From contig JAFEUB010000812.1 of NCBI GenBank assembly GCA_024529925.1, positions 878,501 through 942,500 of the forward strand: a stretch of 64,000 nt of DNA. The letters run 5' to 3'. A program made the position numbers and the translations under genes. This DNA comes from Ophthalmolycus amberensis (taxonomy: Eukaryota; Chordata; Actinopteri; Perciformes; Zoarcidae). The notes under the pieces were generated by a model that was not told the origin of the DNA, made no database searches, and saw nothing but the letters and a program-made list of their open reading frames with translations. Below are positions 1 to 9,900 of this stretch, piece after piece; within the stretch, counting starts at the first letter, position 1; each line of letters starts with the position of its first letter.

Positions 1-150
1 GTTTAGAGATGGCAACCTGCAGCCGCAGGCAAGCAAGAAAATGAACGTTCAGGCAAATTAAGCAGCAGCTATTTAAGACACAAACAGACACAAACAAACA
101 CCATGGTTTCACAAAGCAGGACATTATTTTTCTTATTTCTGTGTATGCAG

Positions 151-209
151 CTTGTTCAATTAATCAGACTTTCCGTGTATTTGTGCCCGTTAATGGATTT
201 CTGTACCAG
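151..209 (+). other. possible internal coding exon, gene unknown
   Basis: A pyrimidine-rich run ending in TATGCAG precedes a 59-nt segment that ends in CCAG followed directly by a strong GTGAGT donor. Two of the three frames are open; one reads ...NQTFRVFVPVNGFLYQ, which looks protein-like, but I do not recognise the protein. If real, it is the end of a + strand gene that starts outside the window, and the poly(A) signal at 759-764 could belong to it. A further acceptor-like site lies near 580 (CTCTGTAG) and the reading stays open to about 690. Splice-site matches of this quality also occur by chance, so this is only a candidate. Confidence 0.2.
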
Positions 210-1764
210 GTGAGTTCATGGCTTGAAGTTTTTTTACCAACCTGAGCATTGTTACTTTAGTTATGATAACATGGCACCGCAAGAAACATCTTATGTGATT
301 AATAAGTAGAAGAAACAAGAGTGACCGGACAATCAGACAAAATGTATTTTAAAGTGAAACTGAAGGTGAATCTATTTAAAGTACTTTAGAGGTCTTCACG
401 GGTCCACTTGGTTCCAAGTGTCAGTCAAGACAAGTCCAAAATGGATCCCCTTATCATTTCTTTTATTTTTAACATTAATGTGGGATTCCGGTATGTTTTT
501 AATGGATCAGCTGTTAGACCAGTGTGGACCTCTATGATCACACTGTAAAACACATTACCTTATTTCTGCTCTGTAGCTTCGAGTTAAACACAAAGGACAG
601 TTTATGTATGTGCTTGTATGTACTCAGTTTTATTTTCATTTCCAAATAACTGATTTGTTTTGTAAACAGGGAACTTTAAACCTGTTTTAAACCTGTCTCA
701 CCACTCATCGATGTACAGTGTACTGTATGTGTTTCCATATCCCTGCAGTAAACCTTGAAATAAAGATTTCATAGAAGAAAGTCTAAAAAACGAAATCTGA
801 ATTTTCAGTTAAGGATGCAACTTGTGTGTAACGGGAATTACATCTGAGACTGCTGCATGTCTACTATGACATTTTTCATAGTTAATAAGTTGGTACTGCT
901 TGGCTCTGAAATGGAAACCAAAGGCTAACATTTGGAGATGATGGATACATATGCAAATACATACCTGCATAAAACTACACAGAATACAAAAAAACACAGA
1001 TATGTGCACATGCCTGCCGAAAGCCGTCACACAGGTTCTCTTTTATTTAACTAACTACATACATTAATTATTCTACAACTACAACATGTGCATGCATGTG
1101 AACTTCTATATGTTAGGAACTTATTTATACATATATTGTATCTTATGTAATATGAACAATGGTTATAATTGTTTAAATTGCTACTAACTTTCCATCCCCC
1201 TTCTTTCTTCTGCTTTTAGGTATCTATATATGTGCTAATATGCATGGCCATATACAGTATGTTTTTATATATTTTTTCTTACTTTCTATTTTATTCTAAT
1301 ACATATTTCAGTTTTTAATCTTGTGACTGCTAATAAACAAGAAAGCCGGATGAAGAAGCAGAGGCGTAGAAGCTCTGATGAAAGTTGTGAATTTAAAGAG
1401 ATGCAGGTGGTGGGACAAAGGATCTAAAAAGCTGAGTGTGGAGATGTGGATGAGTGGAAGGTTTGCCACTCTTATTTGTAAAAAATCTTCCACTAATCCC
1501 ATCAGAAGACGAAGAAAAGGCTCTGGTATAATCTGTTGATAAGTGATCAGGCTTTGTTTACCACAACCTTGATTAGTGTACAAAGTACTGCAACAACAAC
1601 AAAAAGAAGATTAACAAATACAGAGAAAACTTCTAAAGAGGAAAGGAGGAACAATTCCAGTAAACAATTCCACTTTTCAGTTTTGTTAAGAGAGAAGTGA
1701 GAAGTTTCTTGGATGTCTTGGTTTCATTTTAACAAAGTTAAAATTCCAAAATATACGGCAAGCA
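210..1764. other. non-coding flank, nothing recognised
   Basis: Apart from the poly(A) signal noted separately, this AT-rich stretch shows no convincing exon, repeat family or RNA gene. Long ORFs are absent. Confidence 0.5.
759..764 (+). terminator. canonical poly(A) signal AATAAA, gene unassigned
   Basis: AATAAA lies in a stretch that resembles a 3' UTR end. No gene in the window can be tied to it with confidence; it may end a + strand transcript entering from the left. Confidence 0.3.
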
Positions 1765-1820
1765 GGTGCTAAGTGCACCCTTGAAGGCAGATGGGCCACA
1801 GCAGCGGAAGACCACAACGG

Positions 1821-2743
1821 TAGGGCTGTGCAAAAATATCGATATACCTTACGATAGTGTATCGAGATGTCTGTGACTACTATTGATACATTTTTAAAAA
1901 TTCTGTTTTGAACCGCTCCTGTAATGACAAATGCCGCTGCCTATTGCCTTCTAAGGCCAGTGACCTCCCGGCCTGTCACATGATTTGGCCAAAATCACAA
2001 CATGGAGTCTCACAAGCAAGCGTCCGTGTACTGTGGAGCCGCGCACCCTATGTCATCCCGACTCGCCGACACATGATGGATGTAGCAGTGTAGTGCCCAG
2101 GATTTACGATGAGGTGAAGAAACGTGTGAAAACATCCCTCCCCCCTACAGAGAGAGAGCAGCCCCGACGTGCGATGTTAGACGACTAGACCACCGAGTCC
2201 AATGTTACAATTACGTCACACCACATCACGACACCACACCACGAGAGCCGTACAGGCAGTAACATCGCAGAGGTTCTGAAAACTGAACCTGGAGGAATGA
2301 GGAACGAGCCATAGTGACTGACACCAATATGACGTTCATGGCATACTTTACACGTACGTATAGGTTAAGAGTGGTCAGTGACACAATAAGAAAAGAATAC
2401 AGTATGAATTTTAGTTTCAAATGAAGTTGTGGCAAGGGCATTTTAGATAAAGTGTTTAGTGACACTTTATGAGAAATTTTGTTTCCATATAATTTTTTAT
2501 GGCAAATGCATTTCAGTTCAGTGTGTTCACTGCAGCAGGTTTGATGCAATTTGTCCGCTGAGTTATCAATATGCGATGTACGTATTAGACTATCCAGGTG
2601 GTACACAGAAAATTGTATTTTCAGTTTCAATTGTAATTTTTATATTTTCATTAAAAAAATAGAGTATCGCAATATATTGAAATATGTATCGTATCATATT
2701 GCGATATATCGTATTGTGGTGTGCTTGCCAATACACAGCCCAA
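1821..2743 (+). mobile_element. 923-bp hAT-type DNA transposon copy, non-autonomous
   Basis: Left end TAGGGCTGTG and right end CACAGCCCAA are inverted repeats (9 of 10 matching). The flanking 8-bp sequences CACAACGG (1,813-1,820) and CACACCGG (2,744-2,751) match at 7 of 8 positions, the target duplication size of hAT elements. Both subterminal regions are rich in ATCGATA / CGATATATCG motifs. Inside is a transposase relic around 2,040-2,135. At 923 bp the copy is far shorter than an autonomous hAT and cannot encode a transposase. The 3' duplication copy fits the expected sequence of the disrupted Tc1 host best, so the 5' copy probably carries the mutation. Confidence 0.8.
2035..2190 (+). pseudogene. 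hAT transposase fragment, frameshifted
   Basis: One frame reads PYVIPTRRHMMD and the next frame continues VVPRIYDEVKKRVKTSL. Together they match the hAT transposase block where a Y-x-(I/V)-P-(S/T)-R region is followed by IP-x-LY-E-x-K-x-x-V. The two halves are in different frames around position 2,085, and a TAG stop follows the first half. The fragment lies inside the 923-bp hAT copy in the same orientation as its left end. It is non-functional. Confidence 0.6.
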
Positions 2744-3240
2744 CACACCGGGTGCCAATCCTGTCAGCCAACAATAGGAAACTGAAGCTACAATTGGCAC
2801 GAGCTTCTCAGAACAGAACAGAACAGAACATTGGAAAAACGTTGATCAATCTGATGAGTCTTGATTTCTGCTACGACGCTCAGATGGTAGGGTCAACATT
2901 TGTCACAAACAACATGAAAGCATTAATCCGTTCTGCGTTGTATCAACAGTTCAGGCTGCTGCTGGTTGTGTTATGGTGTGCGGGATAATCATCTCAAAAG
3001 CATCTTTCTTGAACATGAAATGGCCTCCACGGTCAATGTCAATCCAATAGCGCTTTTATGGGATGTGGTGGAACGGGAAATTGACAAATCTGCAGCAACT
3101 GCGTGATGCTATCATGTCAATATGGACTAAATATCTAAGGAATGTTTCCAGCACCTTGTTGAATCTCTGCCACAAATAATTAAGGCAGTTATGAAAACAA
3201 AAGGGGTTCAACCTCGGTACTAGCAAGCTGTATAAAGTAG

Positions 3241-4666
3241 GTTGTGACCTAGATGTCTAAAAATTATTTTCTCAAAAATGATGATGTTTTTGTGCTAAAC
3301 CAACACACAGTCCGTGACTCAAACAAGCTCAACACAAGCTCACATTGGTAATGTGTAACTTACTTTTCACAGGTGTGCTGTACAAACAACACGGTGGTTT
3401 AATCCTCCCACAAACTGGCATGGGGAAGCGGCGATAGGGATCTCGTAAGATAAATTAACGGACAATCAACAGCGTAGGCGTTTATCAGAAACAATCAGAA
3501 GCAAGCAATGTGTAATAGACTCTAATGAGTCAAAGTAAATCAAATTAAATGCAGGGCTTGCACCGATCGGCCCTCGCAAAACAATGAAACCTGTTTGTTT
3601 AAGTGTGATGTGGGTGGCGATAACTCCGGTGCTGCTGCCTTGGAAGCAAAATAATTTAAACTCTGTGTTGTGCAATGCCTTGACTCTTCATCTCCGGTGA
3701 CAAACTGAGGGATCGCCACTGCCAAAATCATCAAACAGTTTTACGACTAAAAATGGGAGCTGTGATGGGGAGAGAACCTGTTCATGCACACATAGAACTC
3801 TGCATCTTGTACAAATACACCTGGAACACGCCCCGTATACATGGCAACTGGGACCAACAACCACTTTAAACACAACCACAGAAAAGAGGTTCTTGCAAGC
3901 TGCTGGGATTCACTACACCCGGTCAAATCATTCGACAATAACCGAACAGCAAAACATGAACCCACAATGTTAGGCTGTTTGATGTGCCGTGGCTCTTTTT
4001 TCCCCCCTTCTTGTTTTTTAATCTTTCCTTCAATAGAGGGGGGAGTCTGAAAGGCAGAGTCGAGATGTTTAAGAACACGGTTTGTGGAGGTAAAACCCAC
4101 AGATAACAATAAGCAGTTTTACACTGAGCAGGAATTCAAAGAACTTGAGGAGAGAAACACAGAGACAATACTTGGCTGTGAAAGAGTGACGATGACTCTA
4201 ACATGCTAAATCTCTGCCTTTGTGGCCCGAAGCTTTGATCCCAAACTTCCAGCGAGCCTCTTGTTGAGTCTGTTTGCTCGTATTCAGATATATTAAGACC
4301 TGCTATTATGTGCCGACTTCAGAAACAGCCTGTGGTATTTGCTCAAAGATTAGTTTACTTAAAAAAAACACCCAAAAGGTCCTGAAATCAGAGGGGGAAA
4401 CCTTCCATTGACAGAGATGAGAGGTAATCTGTGCACATTTCAAGGCTGTGCTAGTGTGTGTATGTGGACCGTGTGAGTGCATATGGATGTTTTTGTGCCT
4501 TTCTTTTACTGTTAGATAAATATGCATTGAAAGTGTTGGGCTTGAAAGAACAAGCGGCAGGAGCGTAAACTTCTTCTTTCATACTCTGAGTCCAATACAC
4601 TGTTTACTGAGACACATAGAGGTTAGAGCCAAACAGCCTCTGAGGAGCTGCCACAGACCTGTCAGG

Positions 4667-4669
<3 letters not shown>
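3241..4669. other. intergenic, nothing recognised
   Basis: Low-complexity A/T-rich sequence without convincing exons, RNA genes or named repeats. ORFs here are short and overlap on both strands, as expected by chance. Confidence 0.5.
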
Positions 4670-4756
<87 letters not shown>

Positions 4757-4771
4757 TGTGTGTGTGTGTGT
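4670..4771. repeat. (TG)n / (CGTG)n compound microsatellite
   Basis: About 55 bp of TG dinucleotides pass into roughly eight CGTG tetranucleotides and back to TG. Alternating purine-pyrimidine sequence of this kind can adopt Z-DNA. The long ORFs on both strands here are artefacts of the repeat. Confidence 0.97.
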
Positions 4772-7700
4772 ACTTTTAAGGGCATGTATCGGAGGGCTTG
4801 TTTGGAAGATTTGTGTCTTTGAATGTTGCCTACTGCCGTTCATCCAGCGAGCAGTCAAGGTTCATTTGGGTCACGGTGGTTCCCCGAGGATACCGACTGT
4901 GCCGGCGGCCGGTCGGGTCAACGAACATCACTGACCTTTGACCTTTACCCTTGTCCCGGGACTGACCCTGCCAGATGATTGACTGCAGCCTGGGAGGTAT
5001 CTGAGGTGCCCATGAGTTTCAACAATGTCAACAGATGACCTTATAAATATCAGTGTTCACTGTGGGCTTGAAGGAATAACGTTCATGTTGGGCGATGCTG
5101 CTTGATTTCTTGTGTCCAGTATGTTAGTCAACAACATTATGAGATGATAATTCCTGAGGGCTGTGTGTTTCGTGGCGAAAACAATTATAATTTAATGCAG
5201 CTTTAAAACTGAAAATTTCTCGACTTTTGTTAAAATATTGTTAAACAATACAAAGAAAACTATAAGCTTGGTGAGGCAATATCACAAGTGCTATAGATGC
5301 TCTACCATTTAAGTTATAATTCCAACATCAAGTTGAACAATTCTCACCAATAATGTGCAGTAGCTTATGGATTCGAGCTTTAACCCTGACATAATCATAG
5401 TCACCACGCTCAGTTATTGTTCCGTTCACCCAATATCAACACTATGTTTTGACAGGTTGTGACACACACACACACACACACACACACATCCGCACTTACA
5501 CAAACAAATCTTTAAATTAGACAAGGCATGAAATCATTCTGAAAACAAAGACAGGTGATGGGAGTGCGGTGAAGTGTGTTAAAAGTTAATTCCAAACAAA
5601 TGCGTTTGTGTGCATTTGAGCAGCTGATTGAGCAACATAGGTGCACTGAATGTTTCTGTTTGATGATTTGTATATGGACAGACACATACCACAGTCATAC
5701 TCACCTGGGCCATTAACCCACCCTCCCAGTCTCTTTGGAAGAATGTGAAGTAATAAGTGTCGTCTCAGAAGTTTTCTGTCTCTCAGGACCTGACAGACTG
5801 TGTGAATACATCAGGCAGGCTGGAGGGTTGTGCTGTAGATCACATCACTACTGAAGGAGTGCAAGGAAGTATTCATCATGTCAGAAAACACATAAATAAT
5901 ACACTCTAAATCATATCTTCTTAAGAACAGGAAACTCAGTTAGGTTTAAGCAACAAAACTACTTAGGTTTAGGAAAAGATCGGGAAATAGTTAGGCTTAG
6001 GCAACAAATCAACTTGGTTTAATTAGGTTGTTTGTGTTAAAATAGCCATGGAAGTGTCTTATATTTCCTTGTTCATGATATCATTCACAATAATTTCATG
6101 GAATATCTACGAATTACGGGATATTATTTTTCCTAGCTTTTGTTACAAATGGTGGATGAGGCCAGCCTGAACAATTACTCAACCAATCATTACATTTCAG
6201 CACCAGATGTTTAGCATTTAGCTATACTGATATTAGCACATTAGCATGCTATGTTAGCATTCATTTCAAAGATGATGGGAATTAGTTAAAGTGACGTATT
6301 GCAATATTTATACATTTACAGTACTACGAACTGGGTGTCTGTGGTGAAATTCCCAGAAAATATGCTGTACTAAGCTACTGTTAACCAAACGTTTGCTGCT
6401 GCTTCACATTAAAAGCATTTAACTAGTGAAAGACGAGATCACTTTTAATATAAAGTAGTCACAGAAATGCGATATGTTTGTCAGTGAGCTTGACACTGAC
6501 TGCTATCCTTCCATAAAAAATGCATCGACAAAACAATTTGGCATTTTTGGCATGTTTTGAGTGCCAATCCTTTTAAAAATATTGTAGGGAATAATGGAAC
6601 AAGAAGGAGGAGCAACAGTGAGCTGTTAGATGATCAGTTAAAGATGTAAGGTTAACTTCATTGGAGGAGTGGACTGAGCAGTGCCCATTTCCAGAAAAGA
6701 AATCCACTTGCTAAACAAGCAACGTAAAGAGGAGGTTCAACAATGCCCAGAATATTTAAGCAGAGGGAATGCAGCAGAAATACGTTAACCAACTGCCTCC
6801 ATAGCACATCTTATTGTGAACATTATCATTTATACATAAAAAACGATTTAAATTTTGAATGTTTTATAAAAGCAATAGCTCACTTCAGATGTTAATCTTT
6901 GCATCGGGCCGTGCCGAACGCCCCTTTGCTGTGATATAATCACAACATGCTTTGGCCTGTCGTGAGCTATTGCTTTTTATTCTTTTATTCTGAAGGTTAT
7001 TCAAGCTTCTGCATGTGACTTTTATTTTGTTGTGATTTTGAAAATCTCTGTGGACAACAATGGTAATGTTTCCAGGCACCAGAGTCCCTTTAGAAAACTG
7101 CTAATTGTACCGCAGCAGGGCCTGACATTCTGCCCCGCTCAGTCCGGGTTCTGGTTCTCCCGTGCCCCTCTTTCCTACAGCGGCCAGTACAGCCTTGAAC
7201 TCCAGCAGCATGATGTCAGTGTTGGCTCCCAGAGGAGACCGGCGGAGAAGCTCTGCTTCTGGCCAGAAGAGGAGCCGATGCTGCCGGTCCCCACATCCCT
7301 CCAGTGTTTCAGGTCAAAGCCTGATCTGGGTCTGTCCGCGGTGGGCTGGTCGCTGCTCATTGAAGTCTGAGCTGAAGCAGTTGCTGGTGAACCTGCAAGC
7401 TGAAAATCATTTCATCTGATTTCACATGTAACTCTAGTAGATGACAGGCATTGAGAATAACTATTTAGAAATAGCAAATCTTCTCAGTCATGATCCTGTT
7501 TGCTTATGTTGATCATATAGAGGCATCAGCAGTAGTACAATTAAATTCCCTCATACTTGGTACACAAGGTCAGAAGGGTTTCATTTTTGCCAACAGTTCA
7601 AATTCAAAAATCCATAATCCAAATATATAAAAGGAAAAAAACAGATTTGAACCTGCCGTCACTTCCAAATGGATTTTAAACGAGAGACTAACACGAGACT

Positions 7701-9120
7701 ATGAGTACATCTAAATTATGGATGTTTACTTATGCTGTTAAAGGTTTGTTTATATCAGTGATTGCTTGTATACAGAGCTGTAAAACTGGCCAACATATTG
7801 AATTATGATTAAATGGGAAACATACTCCGATTTTCCATCAATAACAACAACTCTTCAATTATAGAAGTAAATGGAACTTAAAGAGCTTGTCACTGGACAA
7901 AATATTTTATTTGTCAGACATGTTTGGGTTACAGGGCACTGAGCAGTTACTCTGTGTTGACAGCAGTCACTGTCCAAACTTCAGGTTTAAAGGACCCAGT
8001 GAGGCTAATCTTCTGTCATAATTACCATGACAGTAATATTTCTCTTCTAACTGCTCTCAGACTGGCTGCTGACCTCTGACCTGAAGATTACCTGTGATGA
8101 GCCCTGACTAATGTGCTTGTTTACTCTGTAAAGCCTGCGTCATTCTGTCGACTGGTTAAGACGAGCAAAAAGGGAAAGAGAAAACCAAGGCGAGAGGGAA
8201 GTCAGAAGAAAAAATAGTGATCAAGAATGTTAAGATGAGGAAAACCCCCATCACAACATTTTAACCCTGGCTAACATCCGCTTTGTAGCTGTCGACATGG
8301 GAACTGACAGAAAGTATCGGTCTGTATCTGTTATTGTTAACTAGCTGGCCTACAAAAATGTCAAGACACTGCATGTCTTTGTTATTGTTTTTTTACTCTT
8401 TTTTTCTACCCCTATTTATAGCTCACAGATGAGGGTTTTTACGTCTCTCAGGAACAGTAAAAAGTTAAATTGATGGCCCCTCAGGAGTTTTAAACTGTTT
8501 TAAAGGAACACCAGGGTCTTAATGGAGGCTTAATGGTGTGACAAATGTTCATTTACAGAAATAGCTCTCTTTTTTTAATGTGAAATATTAAGTCAACACA
8601 GCCCTACACCAAAAATAGGAACTAGCAGCATTAAGGACTGCAGAGCAGGGGGACACTGGTCTGTCCAAATTGGGTAGAAAAAGAAAAACTATTTTGTAAT
8701 ACCATAATTCTGTCAAAAGGTACATTCTGGTCCATTGGAGTATAAAACTGAACTCATATATTAGTGAAAAAGGTAAGGGCCCCTAAATGTGCATACAAGA
8801 AAGAATATGTTGACGCACTCTATAATGTAGAATACCTTTTTCAGGTGTAAGTTTATCAGTTCATCAGAATTTTCTGTGTATGTGCGCATGTGCACGGGCG
8901 GCACGAGTGTCCGTGTGTGCAAAGTGCAAATGAAAATGATAAGTTATCCAGTTGGAAGCCGAGTCAGGGCTCCATCCTGTGATGTAACACCTAATGACAG
9001 TAAATGAGTTGAGTTCTTTGCTCGGGCAGATCAGTGGCTTCCAGAGGAAAAGAGCCTGCGGTTCACTCTAAGTGCTGTGTTGTTATTTCTGAAGTGAATG
9101 GAGTTTGTTATCACAGCTTG
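4772..9120. other. intergenic, no gene recognised; small CA repeat at 5,462-5,488
   Basis: Anonymous sequence with one (CA)13-type tract. The 112-codon open frame at 7,032-7,370 and its overlapping alternatives have no recognisable domain, and three frames are open at once, so they are not called as genes. Confidence 0.5.
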
Positions 9121-9140
9121 CCCCCCCCCCCCCCCCCCCC
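9121..9140. repeat. (C)20 homopolymer
   Basis: Twenty consecutive C residues, one of ten C or G runs of 13 or more in the window. Confidence 0.95.
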
Positions 9141-9204
9141 TCTGTCATTCTGCAGAGGGACAGAGCAAAATCCCTGCTGCGTTTCTCATGCTAAACACCA
9201 CATG

Positions 9205-9208
<4 letters not shown>

Positions 9209-9238
<30 letters not shown>
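9209..9238. repeat. (CA)n microsatellite
   Basis: About 14 CA units, the first of four such tracts within 650 bp. Confidence 0.95.
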
Positions 9239-9239
<1 letters not shown>

Positions 9240-9373
9240 AGGAAGAAAGCATGCATGCACACACATTTATGTTGCAGTATGAAGCATGGAGAAAAGTACC
9301 TGTACCTGCTACCGCCATGACTTTGCTTACATGTTACTTATCTTATCTGCTTTTCACGTTGGCAGACAATAAA

Positions 9374-9396
9374 ACACACACACACACACACACACA
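9374..9396. repeat. (CA)n microsatellite
   Basis: About 11 CA units. Confidence 0.95.
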
Positions 9397-9464
9397 TACA
9401 AACACACAATCTTTTTGGTATGCACCAAAGAAACCAGTATTTTGGCAGGTGTTCCCCAGTTTGC

Positions 9465-9493
9465 TTTATCAGGTTAAGATAATCTTCCCTTTG

Positions 9494-9532
<39 letters not shown>

Positions 9533-9817
9533 ACTAGAGGCAACAACTAACTAAATACAAAACGATGACAGAAACTTTTTGCAGCACTTAAGCCACAAAC
9601 AAACATGTCCTTACCCTCTATCCAAACCCATATGAGTAATGTCAGACCTGATTCATTAGGCGTCACTACCAAACCCAAGACTAAATAACAGCCAGTGAAC
9701 CCCCTGTACCTCGTGATCCCTGAGCTATTGATATCTGCCAAAACAACATTTCAGTAGAACCAGTTTTTCAATAGCACTTGTCTTAACCTTTATCAGGTTA
9801 AGATAATCTTCCCTTTG

Positions 9818-9855
<38 letters not shown>

Positions 9856-9900
9856 GACACACACATACAGACACTAGAGACAACAGGTAACTAAATACAT
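9465..9900. repeat. imperfect tandem duplication, ~324-bp offset, with CA tracts
   Basis: The ~35-bp sequence beginning TTTATCAGGTTAAGATAATC at 9,465 recurs at 9,789. In both places it is followed by a CA tract (9,499-9,528 and 9,820-9,851) and then a related ACACTAGAG(G/A)CAACA...TAACTAAATACA segment. The two copies are separated by the block that is itself duplicated at 15.8 kb. Confidence 0.85.
9556..9770 (+). repeat. dispersed repeat, copy A (~215 bp)
   Basis: This block is nearly identical to 15,765-15,992 in the same orientation. Shared anchors include TTGCAGCACTTAAGCCACAA, AAACAAACATGTCCTTACC, GAGCTATTGATATCTGCC and AAAACAACATTTCAG. Copy B carries about 20 extra bases (GCGCGTCATTACGGCCGAAG region) that copy A lacks. 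No coding potential or known family was recognised. Confidence 0.9.

Larger units (their letters stand above)
1765..3240 (+). mobile_element. Tc1/mariner-like transposon relic, split by a hAT insertion
   Basis: The sequence just left of the hAT copy (about 1,765-1,820) and the sequence to its right (2,744-about 3,240) read continuously as a Tc1-like transposase gene once the insertion is ignored. The left part carries the ADGPQQRKTT region. The right part carries SANNRKLKLQL, a decayed WKNVDQSDES-like block, DGRV, HES and later WPP, LWDVVEREI and a TNLQQLRDAI-like region. Frameshifts and stop codons are frequent. A deletion near 2,985-3,025 joins a VMVCGI-like segment straight to the FLEHE-like segment, removing most of the catalytic centre. 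No intact terminal inverted repeat is visible at either side. This is a dead fossil. The family assignment rests on recognised Tc1 transposase motifs; left and right limits are approximate. Confidence 0.82.

Noticed and set aside
4579..4934. Open frames on both strands across the TG repeat
   Set aside because: They consist mainly of (CV)n or (HT)n translated from the microsatellite. The same applies to 9,034-9,550, 28,247-28,519, 31,561-31,925 and 57,165-57,560.
7032..7419. 112-codon and overlapping open frames
   Set aside because: Three frames are open over the same stretch, with no domain, splice or transcript signal.
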